From NCBI RefSeq assembly GCF_000455485.1, contig NZ_CBQR020000153.1, positions 45,632-109,631 of the forward strand: a stretch of DNA of 64,000 nucleotides, written 5' to 3'. Shown in pieces: positions 1 to 7,206 of the stretch; the stretch's first letter is position 1, and each line of letters starts with the position of its first letter. Source of the stretch: Gorillibacterium massiliense (GTDB lineage Bacteria; Bacillota; Bacilli; Paenibacillales; NBRC-103111). Made by a program: the position numbers and the translations under genes. Below the pieces are notes generated by a model. It searched no databases and was not told the DNA's origin. It saw only the letters and a program-made list of their open reading frames with translations.

Positions 1-82
1 TGTACTGGCTTACAAAATAGCAAAGTATTTTGGCAAAACCATCGAAGACGTTTTTGATTTCTCGGATGTGGAGGAAATGTAG
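1..82 (+). CDS. XRE-family HTH regulator, C-terminal end only
   Basis: Only the last 26 codons are in the window, read from base 2 and ending with TAG at 80-82. The peptide VLAYKIAKYFGKTIEDVF is the typical end of a small Cro/CI-type HTH protein (final helix followed by an acidic tail). The next gene starts on the very next base, so the two are almost certainly co-transcribed. The DNA-binding part lies outside the window, so the class rests on the tail alone. Confidence 0.65.
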   Translation, partial: VLAYKIAKYFGKTIEDVFDFSDVEEM

Positions 83-532
83 ATGGAACAATTTAAGAAA
101 AAGCTGTTAAGTCGACAGATTTTACTTACGAGCGGACTGCTCTGTTCGTGCAGCGCAATCATGTTCAGTCGCTATTTTGTAAAAGAGCCATCTTCTTCCG
201 AACATTTGCAAGGATTTATTGAAGGTTTTCAGGTAGGAATTGCTTTGGGTCTTCTTGGTTTTTTGATTTTCTTTTTGGTCAGAAATGTTATGGCAATGAG
301 TAATCCGGAACGGCTTAAAAAACTGTACATTTCCGAAACGGACGAACGTAAACGGTTCATCATGCAAAAATCGGGTTCTGTCGGAATGAATATCGTTATG
401 TACGGTCTAGCTGTCAGAACTGCTGTCTCAGGGAATATCAACGACATCGTTTTTTTCACGCTGTTAGGTGCTTGCCTTTTTGTCGCGTTGATTCGAGGGT
501 TTTTGAAGTTTTACTATCGCACCAAATTTTAG
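83..532 (+). CDS. Small membrane protein next to XRE regulator
   Basis: 149 residues. The start ATG directly follows the stop of the XRE gene, and a GGAGG inside that gene's last codons serves as ribosome binding site. Hydrophobic segments lie near residues 13-30, 48-68, 98-115 and 120-137, so about four membrane spans are likely. A basic/acidic loop (NPERLKKLYISETDERKR, about 74-91) sits between the second and third. I infer kinship to the small membrane proteins commonly encoded beside small XRE regulators in Firmicutes. I do not recognise a named function. With the next gene it forms a three-gene unit that ends at the terminator at 788. Confidence 0.6.
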   Translation: MEQFKKKLLSRQILLTSGLLCSCSAIMFSRYFVKEPSSSEHLQGFIEGFQVGIALGLLGFLIFFLVRNVMAMSNPERLKKLYISETDERKRFIMQKSGSVGMNIVMYGLAVRTAVSGNINDIVFFTLLGACLFVALIRGFLKFYYRTKF

Positions 533-541
533 GGGGGAATC

Positions 542-775
542 ATGATGAGTAAAATCAAACCAAATCTGCCGTTGGTTATCGGATTGTTTCTCTTTTCCGT
601 TTCGCAAATCGTCAGAATGTATGGACATATACCGGATACTCTACACAAAGCTTTGATGCTAACTGCACTTGTTTTTGAACTATGGGGATTAATCATGTTT
701 GCCCGGTCGCCGGAGATAAAAAACAGTAAACTAAGGCAGTGGAAGCTGCGACTAATCGGTAAAGGGCAAAAATAG
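542..775 (+). CDS. Small two-span membrane protein
   Basis: 77 residues, starting at ATG 542 (a second ATG follows immediately). A strong AGGGGGG lies 4-10 bases upstream. Two hydrophobic stretches (about 10-25 and 38-55) and a basic C-terminus (KLRQWKLRLIGKGQK) predict two membrane spans with a cytoplasmic tail. It is the last gene of the XRE-linked unit, 9 bases after the previous gene. Function is not recognised. Confidence 0.5.
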   Translation: MMSKIKPNLPLVIGLFLFSVSQIVRMYGHIPDTLHKALMLTALVFELWGLIMFARSPEIKNSKLRQWKLRLIGKGQK

Positions 776-787
776 TAACCTAATACA

Positions 788-822
788 CGAGGCCACCATC
801 AAAAATGGTGGCCTCGTTGTTG
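788..822 (+). terminator. Rho-independent terminator
   Basis: A perfect 12-bp stem (788-799 with 805-816) with a 5-base loop is followed by a T-rich stretch. It ends the XRE/membrane protein unit. Confidence 0.8.
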
Positions 823-882
823 CATGTCATCAAGGGTGCGCGCCGCGTAACGGACATAGGGTGAGTAATAGTTGAACCGAGG

Positions 883-1788
883 TTAGTGGGGATCGCTGAA
901 GAAGGTGTATTCCCGCGACCACTTCATCGTTTCGCCGGGCTCCAGTCGGATGCGAACGAATTGCTCAGGACTGATCACATGAGGCATCCCCCACAAAGCG
1001 AAGCGGAATAGCGGGGCGTGCAGCGTTTCCTGCATACCGGCGCCGGTTGCTTCATGTTCCAACCGCCAGCAGGAGCCAGCAGGGGAAAGGACTTCGTCGC
1101 CGTCCTCTGGAGCATCCAGCCGGGTGTAAAAAACCTTCTCGACGGGACGCGGCCATTCGACTCCTTGTTCATCGGCGTGAATGCTATCCGGCCACGGTGT
1201 GATTGCGTCAGGATCAAAAGGCACGGTCAATCGGTAGCCAGGACCGATCGCCCGCTTGTCCATCGAAACAAAATTATGGTTGTATTCGATGGTGTCGATG
1301 GAGTTCGTTCCCACGTTAGTCAGCTCATAATCGATACGCAGTTCCGTTCCGGCGAGGGTCAAGGTTTTGATCAACACTGCTTCATAGCCCCGGCAGGGAA
1401 GGGGCGTTTGGGTGAATCGGACGGATGTTTCCGTTTGCTCTACTTCAAGGGGAAAAGGCTGAACCGCGTAGGGCTGGAAGAAGTCGTAGGGTTCATCGTT
1501 CGGGCGAGTCAGAAGGCCGACGCCCAGCTTTGGAAACGTTCCTCCAACGGGGCAGTCGTCATACCCGATAGGATATTCGATACCGAACTCGTTACACAGA
1601 CCGAAGCCGTGGTTATAGGAGATCTCTTTTAATTCGGTGGAGCCGAACGTATGCGCACCGTCCAATTCAACTTGCTCCACCCAGCCGGTCCAGTCAAACC
1701 GGGAGCCGACATACCCTTCGCCTGGGGGCACGATGGCTACTTTTAGCCTGTCATTTTGCAGAATGATCCGCTGTTTATTCATGAGCAT
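883..1788 (-). CDS. Galactose mutarotase-like (aldose 1-epimerase fold) protein
   Basis: 301 residues on the minus strand. The sequence has the beta-sandwich pattern of the galactose mutarotase superfamily: an opening strand repeat around VAIVPPGEGYVGSRFDWTGW, a central sugar-site segment with EYNHNF near 168-173, and a closing strand with VRIRLEPGETMKWSREYTF. Such proteins usually interconvert sugar anomers or bind modified sugars. The canonical GalM catalytic His/Glu pair was not aligned, so the exact substrate is open. The first ATG is chosen because AAGGAGG lies 6 bases upstream; the second ATG would be 12 bases away. The gene stands alone, divergent from the SLH gene. Confidence 0.7.
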   Translation of the reverse strand: MLMNKQRIILQNDRLKVAIVPPGEGYVGSRFDWTGWVEQVELDGAHTFGSTELKEISYNHGFGLCNEFGIEYPIGYDDCPVGGTFPKLGVGLLTRPNDEPYDFFQPYAVQPFPLEVEQTETSVRFTQTPLPCRGYEAVLIKTLTLAGTELRIDYELTNVGTNSIDTIEYNHNFVSMDKRAIGPGYRLTVPFDPDAITPWPDSIHADEQGVEWPRPVEKVFYTRLDAPEDGDEVLSPAGSCWRLEHEATGAGMQETLHAPLFRFALWGMPHVISPEQFVRIRLEPGETMKWSREYTFFSDPH

Positions 1789-1984
1789 GGATTGCCTCCT
1801 TCATGTTCGTGAGTCCATATATACAGTTTAAATCAGGCCCCCGATCCTCCTCAATACGGGTTGGCGAATACGCCAACAAAAGGGTATAAACCGAAAAAAG
1901 ATGGCGAATTTTCCTGTCTCTGCGTAACTTTTCGAACCCTTTGTCGTCATATGTTAAAGATTTCAAAATGAAAGGGGTACGTTT

Positions 1985-3667
1985 GTGTTTCCTTTCCTAA
2001 GAAAAATGGCAGCCACGTTGGCGTTATCTGCAGTGCTCGTCGGAGCAAGTCCATTTCTTCCGGCAGGCCACGCAGCGGCGGCATTTAAAGATGTACCCGA
2101 GAAGCATTGGGCCAGCGGCTCCATTCAGTGGGCAACGGAGCATGGCATCGTCAGCGGCTATCCGAACGGCGTGTTCAAACCGGAGGCTCCGGTACAGCAG
2201 GCGGAATTTCTGGCCATGCTCGTCCATATGTACAAGTCCGATCTGTCAACCGGCGGCGCAAAAACGTGGGAGCAGCCTTTTTACGATTATGCCGCATTAA
2301 TGAGTTGGGCTCCCGAAGGCAAGCGGTTTGACGCTTTAAAGCGGGGGCAAGCGGCGCAGCTCTTGACCCAGGCGGCGGGCTATGCGCTCTCCGAAAATGA
2401 AGCGATCCAGTACATGCTGGACAAGCAATTAGTAAAAGGAAAAACGGCGGCCACACTCGAGGGCTTTGACGCCAAAGGAGCCTTGACCCGGGCGGAAGCC
2501 GTCCAAATGCTGCGCAATTTCAGCCAAATCTATACGGAAGCGAAGCCGGCAAAAGCAGCCGTGTACATGGATTACAAGCAGAGTGGAAGTAATACGGTTC
2601 ATGCCCCGGGCGACTCCTTTGTTCTGCTTACGACCCATTATATTGGCAAAGGCGCGACGATCGGTTGCGTGAGTCAATCTTTAAACGAAGCCAATGCCAT
2701 CCAATTGCAGCAATTGAACGAAGAGCAAACAGTGACTCTTACCAACGGGTTCTCCGATGGAAGCATTTCCTTGAGCGTTGACACTAATGGGGAGTCGGAG
2801 GCGCTAAGCTTTTTCTATTTCAAAAGCAGCGGAGTTTCTCCGACGTCAATCAAAACTCCCCGTTTCGAGTTGCCGCACTTAACCTCGGATGATAGCCGTC
2901 TACCTATCATTTGCAGTGAGGTTGCGGGTTACCCGCATCCCTTCGCTGCGGTTGTTCATAAAAGCGACGGTGAGACCGACAATTACCGCGATTTTTGTGA
3001 AAAAGACAGCGGCACAGTATATTTACGCCATGGAGCAGGTGCTTACGAGATTTACCTCTATTACTTGAACGACGCGGATCAATTCTTGTCCGACGGGTCT
3101 TTTCTCGTAACGAATAACGATACAACCGATCTGGATTACGTATTGCCGGAATCCGATATTGAAAGCGACAATCCGGAGATCATCCGGTTGGCTGCCGAGA
3201 TCACAATCGGCATTGCCGATGATTACAGCAAGACGAAGGCGATCCATGATTGGGTCGCCCGGAACATCGGCTATGATATCGAGCACGGCTCCCCCGATAC
3301 TTTGCAGTACGCGGACAATTCCGCCAAAGACGTTCTAAAGAACCGGATCGCCATCTGTACGGGGTATGCCAATCTGACTGTCGCGCTCAACCGGGCTGCA
3401 GGCATTCAGGCCCGTTTTGTGGCCGGGATTGCCGGAGCCGCGGAAATCCGTGAAGCGTTATCGAAATCGCCCGATAATCTGTGGTCAGCCGCCAATCACG
3501 CCTGGACTGAAGCCCTCGTTGACGGTAGGTGGATCATTCAGGACCCGACATGGGATGCGGGTGGTGTGACGGAAGCAGATCCGGACACCTTCATCTTCCG
3601 TTACAGTTCGAAATACTTCGACCCGACGGAGCAAACCTTTGCCCAGGATCACTTGAAAGTCAAATAG
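1985..3667 (+). CDS. SLH-anchored, secreted transglutaminase-like protein
   Basis: 560 residues, GTG start preceded by AAAGGGGT. Order: signal peptide (1 to about 31), a clear SLH motif at about 34-78 (FKDVPEKHWASGSIQWA), a second, degenerate SLH-like stretch at about 145-185, an unassigned beta-rich region (about 190-400), and a transglutaminase-core domain (about 410-530). The catalytic triad is visible: Cys458 (ICTGYANL), His505 (NHAWTEA) and Asp520 (QDPTWD). The family includes wall-linked cysteine peptidases and transglutaminases. I infer attachment to secondary wall polymers through SLH, and action on envelope or external proteins. Followed by a terminator, so probably monocistronic. 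Confidence 0.85.
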   Translation: MFPFLRKMAATLALSAVLVGASPFLPAGHAAAAFKDVPEKHWASGSIQWATEHGIVSGYPNGVFKPEAPVQQAEFLAMLVHMYKSDLSTGGAKTWEQPFYDYAALMSWAPEGKRFDALKRGQAAQLLTQAAGYALSENEAIQYMLDKQLVKGKTAATLEGFDAKGALTRAEAVQMLRNFSQIYTEAKPAKAAVYMDYKQSGSNTVHAPGDSFVLLTTHYIGKGATIGCVSQSLNEANAIQLQQLNEEQTVTLTNGFSDGSISLSVDTNGESEALSFFYFKSSGVSPTSIKTPRFELPHLTSDDSRLPIICSEVAGYPHPFAAVVHKSDGETDNYRDFCEKDSGTVYLRHGAGAYEIYLYYLNDADQFLSDGSFLVTNNDTTDLDYVLPESDIESDNPEIIRLAAEITIGIADDYSKTKAIHDWVARNIGYDIEHGSPDTLQYADNSAKDVLKNRIAICTGYANLTVALNRAAGIQARFVAGIAGAAEIREALSKSPDNLWSAANHAWTEALVDGRWIIQDPTWDAGGVTEADPDTFIFRYSSKYFDPTEQTFAQDHLKVK

Positions 3668-3692
3668 ACGTGGGTTCCACAAGATGAAGTAG

Positions 3693-3735
3693 ACGCCCTT
3701 CCTCTCCGGTTCCGGAGAAGAAAGGGCGTTTTGTA
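3693..3735 (+). terminator. Rho-independent terminator
   Basis: Long stem (ACGCCCTT with AAGGGCGT, inner CTCCGG with CCGGAG) followed by TTTTG. It ends the SLH/transglutaminase gene. Confidence 0.75.
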
Positions 3736-3987
3736 TGTTGTTGTTCGATTAATCTCTATTCCGGTAGGAAAGTCGGCGAATGGCTGAGAAATGTCGAAAT
3801 GTGCAGATTACTTTTTTTGTTAAGATGGGTTTGTCAAATACATAAGTAGCTTAAATTATAATATATAGTGACAAAATTGTTACAAATATAAGAATGCGCT
3901 TGCACTTCCCAGGATGTGCCTTTATCTTTATAAGTAGTGTGTTTAGGCGTCCGGTTTGGAGTTTCTCACACAGAGGAGGATTCCCTG
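3736..3987. other. AT-rich intergenic region
   Basis: No open reading frame I can support. It holds AT-rich tracts with possible promoter boxes (TTGTCA at 3831 and TATAAT at 3857, spacer 20 and so weak) that may serve the small gene at 3988. GGAGGA just before 3988 is its ribosome binding site. Confidence 0.4.
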
Positions 3988-4218
3988 ATGTTTTTTCTCG
4001 CTGACGATAAGGCTGCAACGGCTACGGATGCAGTCACCCGGTTTGATCCCTTCGACCTGTTCATGATCGCCTTTACCGTCATTCTTGTTTGGGGCGTCTT
4101 TCGTTCCCTTAAAACACGCCCGCAAAACAAATTCGCCATCGGCTTCGGCGTTTTGGCGCTGCTTGTTTTTCTCGCTCTCGATATGGTTATGGTCATGCAT
4201 TGGATCAACCCTGCTTGA
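3988..4218 (+). CDS. Small membrane protein, DUF2759-like
   Basis: 76 residues. The start at 3988 is chosen over an upstream in-frame ATG (3937) because AGAGGAGGA lies 7 bases upstream. The protein has an acidic/neutral N-terminus and two hydrophobic spans (about 25-40 and 50-68) separated by a basic loop with KTRPQNKF. Size, the FDPFDLFMIAF opening and the two-span layout recall the DUF2759 proteins of Bacillales, whose role is unknown; this match is from memory. Own promoter and terminator, so it is probably a single-gene unit. Confidence 0.65.
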   Translation: MFFLADDKAATATDAVTRFDPFDLFMIAFTVILVWGVFRSLKTRPQNKFAIGFGVLALLVFLALDMVMVMHWINPA

Positions 4219-4231
4219 ATATGAAATAACA

Positions 4232-4258
4232 GACCGCCGAATTGGCGGTCTTTTTTTG
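4232..4258 (+). terminator. Rho-independent terminator
   Basis: GACCGCC (4232-4238) pairs with GGCGGTC (4244-4250) and is followed by seven T. It ends the small membrane protein gene. Confidence 0.85.
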
Positions 4259-4345
4259 GGTTGAGTCCACCCTAGAGCAGGTTCGAGATTTTCGATTTCT
4301 AAATAGGGATCGATTCTTACTTTTTATGAAAAAGTATACTTTAAC

Positions 4346-4386
4346 GAAAAAAAGCCAAACCCGCTCTTCCGAGCAGATTTGGCTTT
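4346..4386 (-). terminator. Rho-independent terminator (minus strand)
   Basis: Read on the minus strand, AGCCAAAT...GTTTGGCT forms a stem with an inner GCTC/GAGC pair and is followed by seven T. It lies just downstream of the isomerase-like gene. Confidence 0.75.
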
Positions 4387-4417
4387 CATTAATTATATTC
4401 GTTACCTGATTAATCTG

Positions 4418-5386
4418 TTACACCCACCACATTTGACCCAGAGGCTCGCGGATCAGCACTTGCTGCAGGTTGGCGACGGCTTTGGAGAAGCCTTCGTCTA
4501 CGGACATCAATCCGTCTTCGTGTTCGATGCTGACGACATAGTCGTAGCCGACGAGACGCAGGGCACTCATTAGGTCGGCCCATACCTTCATGTCGTGGCC
4601 ATATCCGACGGAGCGGAATTGCCAAGCCCGGTCCAGCATCAGTGTATAGGATTGCATATCCGTCACGCCGTGGCGGTTGACGTTGGCTTGATCGAAGGAA
4701 GCGTCCTTGGCATGGAAGTGGTGGATTGCTCCGGCTCGGCCGAGAATATGTACCGCCTGCACCGGATCAATGCCTTGCCACCACATATGGCTCGGGTCCA
4801 GGTTGGCGCCGATGACTTCACCGGCTGCTTCGCGAAGGCGCAGCAGCGTGCCTGGGGTATGCACGGAGAAGCCGCCGTGCAGTTCGAGGCCGATTTTGAT
4901 GCCGTGGTCTGTGGCGTATTTGCCGGTTTCGGTCCAGTAAGGGATGACCTTGTTGTCCCACTGCCAAGTCAGGATTTCTTGGTAGTCGTTGGGCCAAGGA
5001 GCTACCGGCCAGTTGGGGTACTTGGCGTCTTCGTGATCGCCGGGGCAGCCGGAGAAAGTGTTGATCACCGGAACCTCCAGCTTTTGCGCCAGGTCAATGG
5101 TTTTCTTGATGAGTTCCTGGGCCTCTTTGGCGATGGCCTTTTGTGGGTGCAGCGGGTTGGCGTGGCAGCTCAAGGCGCTGATGATCAGGCCACGGGATTC
5201 GATGGCGGCTTTATATTCCTTCAGCTTTCCGTTGTCGGCCAACAGTCCGTCCGTATCGCAGTGAGCGTTGCCGGGATAGCCGCCGGTACCGATTTCAATG
5301 GCTTCCAGTCCTTTTGACGCGATATAGTCCAATGCTTCTTCGAAGGGCTTGTCTTGCACAAGGGGGTTGAATACGCCCAGTTTCAT
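4418..5386 (-). CDS. Sugar phosphate isomerase/epimerase-like TIM-barrel protein
   Basis: 322 residues, xylose-isomerase-like TIM barrel (AP endonuclease family 2 fold). Visible marks are the barrel opening KLGVFNPLVQD, the IEIGTGG strand, metal-ligand type motifs (ELHGGF about 175-180, NLDPSHMWWQGID about 203-215, HFHAKD about 232-237) and the late SIEHED. These E/D/H positions match the divalent metal site of the family, which isomerises or epimerises sugars and inositol derivatives. ATG at 5386 is preceded by GTGGAGGTG. Transcribed alone, divergent from the PTS operon. Substrate cannot be read from the sequence. Confidence 0.8.
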   Translation of the reverse strand: MKLGVFNPLVQDKPFEEALDYIASKGLEAIEIGTGGYPGNAHCDTDGLLADNGKLKEYKAAIESRGLIISALSCHANPLHPQKAIAKEAQELIKKTIDLAQKLEVPVINTFSGCPGDHEDAKYPNWPVAPWPNDYQEILTWQWDNKVIPYWTETGKYATDHGIKIGLELHGGFSVHTPGTLLRLREAAGEVIGANLDPSHMWWQGIDPVQAVHILGRAGAIHHFHAKDASFDQANVNRHGVTDMQSYTLMLDRAWQFRSVGYGHDMKVWADLMSALRLVGYDYVVSIEHEDGLMSVDEGFSKAVANLQQVLIREPLGQMWWV

Positions 5387-5452
5387 GGAAACACCTCCAC
5401 GAGTATTTGAATGCCAGAATCGATTATACCATTATTTTTGCCTAAAAAGGTA

Positions 5453-5481
5453 TTGACGACCCATAATGAAAGCGTTATTAT
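5453..5481 (+). promoter_or_regulatory. Sigma-A type promoter of the PTS operon
   Basis: TTGACG (5453-5458), 17-base spacer, TATTAT (5476-5481). It lies about 60 bases upstream of the RAT antiterminator target and overlaps a cre-like box. Confidence 0.7.
5466..5480 (+). promoter_or_regulatory. cre-like CcpA box overlapping the -10
   Basis: ATGAAAGCGTTATTA matches the usual cre pattern WTGNAANCGNWNNCW at all but one constrained position (T for C near the 3' end). It covers the spacer and -10 box of the PTS promoter. This position would give repression by CcpA when preferred carbon is abundant. Confidence 0.6.
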
Positions 5482-5538
5482 AGCGGTGTTGGAAAAAGTT
5501 TGGCTGCCCGCTCGGCAGCTTCATATGAACTTTTCGGC

Positions 5539-5562
5539 GTGTTACTGATGAGTCAGGCATGA
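5539..5562 (+). promoter_or_regulatory. RAT: RNA target of GlcT antiterminator
   Basis: GTGTTACTGAT followed 3 bases later by TCAGGCATGAG is, as I recall it, almost the B. subtilis ptsG RAT. Its two arms pair (ACTGA/TCAG) and it overlaps the 5' arm of the terminator at 5562, so binding of the antiterminator would block terminator folding. Confidence 0.75.
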
Positions 5563-5616
5563 GCCGCGAAGACTAACCGATTGAATCCTATCGGCAAGGT
5601 CTTTGCGGCTTTTTTA
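5562..5616 (+). terminator. Conditional terminator controlled by the RAT
   Basis: AGCCGCGAAGAC (5562-5573) pairs over 12 bp with GTCTTTGCGGCT (5599-5610), followed by a T run. An inner CCGAT/ATCGG stem sits in the loop. It shares its first bases with the RAT, the standard mutually exclusive layout of BglG-family antitermination. Confidence 0.85.
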
Positions 5617-5763
5617 CGATTTCAGAAGGTTTGAACTTCGAAGTGGCAGCTTCCTGAAATCGCAAGAAAAACGTCCTCTAAACGCGGTCTGTCTACTTTG
5701 AATGTACGTCGATAAACGTTTTTCTTATTTGACTGGGGTCCTTCCAAGGAAAGGGGAGAAGCC

Positions 5764-6633
5764 ATGGATATCGGAGGGCAATGGAGGATCGACCGAGTAA
5801 TCGGCAACAACGTTCTGCTGGTGACCAGCCCCGTGACCGGCAAGGAATCGATTTTGTTGGGAAAAGGCTTGGGCTACCAAATGAAGCCTGGCGGTTGGAT
5901 CGCGCCGACGGATCCGCTCATCGAAAAGCGGTTTCGCATGGATGATCGGGAACAGATGCGCCAATACGAGATGCTGGAAACCATCGATCCTGAAGTCATC
6001 AAAATCACGGAAGCGATCATCGCTATCATGGCGGCGGAAATCAGCGGCAATTTGAACGAAAACGTCCATACCGCATTAGCCAGCCACATCCAGTTTGCCG
6101 TTTATCGTCTGCGCAATGGAATGGAGATATTGAACCCGTTCTTGATGGAGACCAAGACGTTATTTCCCCAGGAGTACGAGGTGGCCCGCAGCGCAGCGGA
6201 GCTCATCTCCCATACGTTCCAGCTCAAGGTGCCGGAGGATGAGATCGGTTTTCTGACTTATCATGTCTATTCAGCGGCTCAGCACATCCCGGTGGGGCAA
6301 CTGGTCAAAATCTCCGGCTTGATCACTGAAATGGTGGAACTGGTAGAGCGGGTGAAGCGCATTTCCATTCCCCGTGACAGCATCGATTATGTCCGGTTGA
6401 TTACCCATCTGCGTTTTGCCATCGACCGGATCAAGCGGAGCGCCACAGAGAAGAACCCTTTTGTCAAAAGCCTGAAGAGCAAATACCGCGAAGAGTACAC
6501 CATCGCCCGGCAAATGGCGAAGCTAGCGGAGGAGCATCTGAAAATCGACGTTCCCGAGGATGAAATCGGATATATCGTCATGCACTTATACCGATTGTTT
6601 CAGCATTACCCGTCCCAGACGGTACAAGAGTGA
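5764..6633 (+). CDS. glcT: PTS-regulated transcription antiterminator (GlcT/BglG family)
   Basis: 289 residues. Order: N-terminal RNA-binding CAT domain (about 5-60; RVIGNNVLLV and ILLGKGLGY) and two PTS regulation domains, PRD1 (about 70-175) and PRD2 (about 180-285). The conserved PRD histidines are His108, His167, His215 and His274; the 59-residue spacing within each PRD fits the family. The protein binds the RAT and prevents termination, and its activity is set by phosphorylation by PTS proteins. The RAT lies upstream of this gene itself, whereas in B. subtilis it lies between glcT and ptsG, so glcT is part of its own regulated operon. A start at 5764 gives a complete CAT domain; AAAGGGGAGAAGCC precedes it. 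Confidence 0.9.
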   Translation: MDIGGQWRIDRVIGNNVLLVTSPVTGKESILLGKGLGYQMKPGGWIAPTDPLIEKRFRMDDREQMRQYEMLETIDPEVIKITEAIIAIMAAEISGNLNENVHTALASHIQFAVYRLRNGMEILNPFLMETKTLFPQEYEVARSAAELISHTFQLKVPEDEIGFLTYHVYSAAQHIPVGQLVKISGLITEMVELVERVKRISIPRDSIDYVRLITHLRFAIDRIKRSATEKNPFVKSLKSKYREEYTIARQMAKLAEEHLKIDVPEDEIGYIVMHLYRLFQHYPSQTVQE

Positions 6634-6654
6634 AGAAAGAAGGAGGAGGTCTAC

Positions 6655-7149
6655 ATGGCCAACTGGTTTAGCAAGAAAACGAAAAGCAAGACGGTGGAAA
6701 TCGCCGCGCCTTTAAGCGGAGTTTCCGTTCCTTTGACGGAGGTGCCGGACGAGGCTTTCGCCGGGAAACACATGGGGGACGGCGTAGCCATTCAACCCTC
6801 GGAGGGTGTGCTGTCGGCGCCTTTTGACGGCATTGTCGCCCATCTGATCGATACCCATCACGCGGTGATTGTCGAGCACGCTACGGGTTTGCAGCTTCTG
6901 CTCCATATCGGGATCAACACTGTCGGACTGCGGGGCAAAGGTTTCCACGCCCTGGTGAAAACGGGGGACAAAATCAAAGCCGGCCAGCCGCTCATCGAGT
7001 TTGATCAAGCGGTGCTTATGGAAGCCGGGTATCCAACCATCACACCTGTCGTTATCGCTAATCAGGAGATCGTCGAAAAAATCGAATGCCGGTTCGAACC
7101 GGTCAAACGGGGCGAGGAACGCCTCATCACGGCGGCTTTACAAGCTTAA
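6655..7149 (+). CDS. crr: PTS glucose-type EIIA protein
   Basis: 164 residues, a free-standing EIIA of the glucose family (B. subtilis carries this as a domain of PtsG). Conserved His69 (DTHHAV) and phospho-acceptor His84 (LLLHIGINTVGL) are 15 residues apart, as in E. coli EIIA-Glc. It takes phosphate from HPr and hands it to the EIIB part of the next gene. GGAGGAGG lies upstream of the ATG. Spaced 21 bases from glcT and 57 from the permease gene, so co-transcribed. Confidence 0.9.
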   Translation: MANWFSKKTKSKTVEIAAPLSGVSVPLTEVPDEAFAGKHMGDGVAIQPSEGVLSAPFDGIVAHLIDTHHAVIVEHATGLQLLLHIGINTVGLRGKGFHALVKTGDKIKAGQPLIEFDQAVLMEAGYPTITPVVIANQEIVEKIECRFEPVKRGEERLITAALQA

Positions 7150-7206
7150 CATAGATAGGGTGGCTGCTTGGGAGCATCATTTTATCAATCATGGGAGGTT
7201 GTGTGG

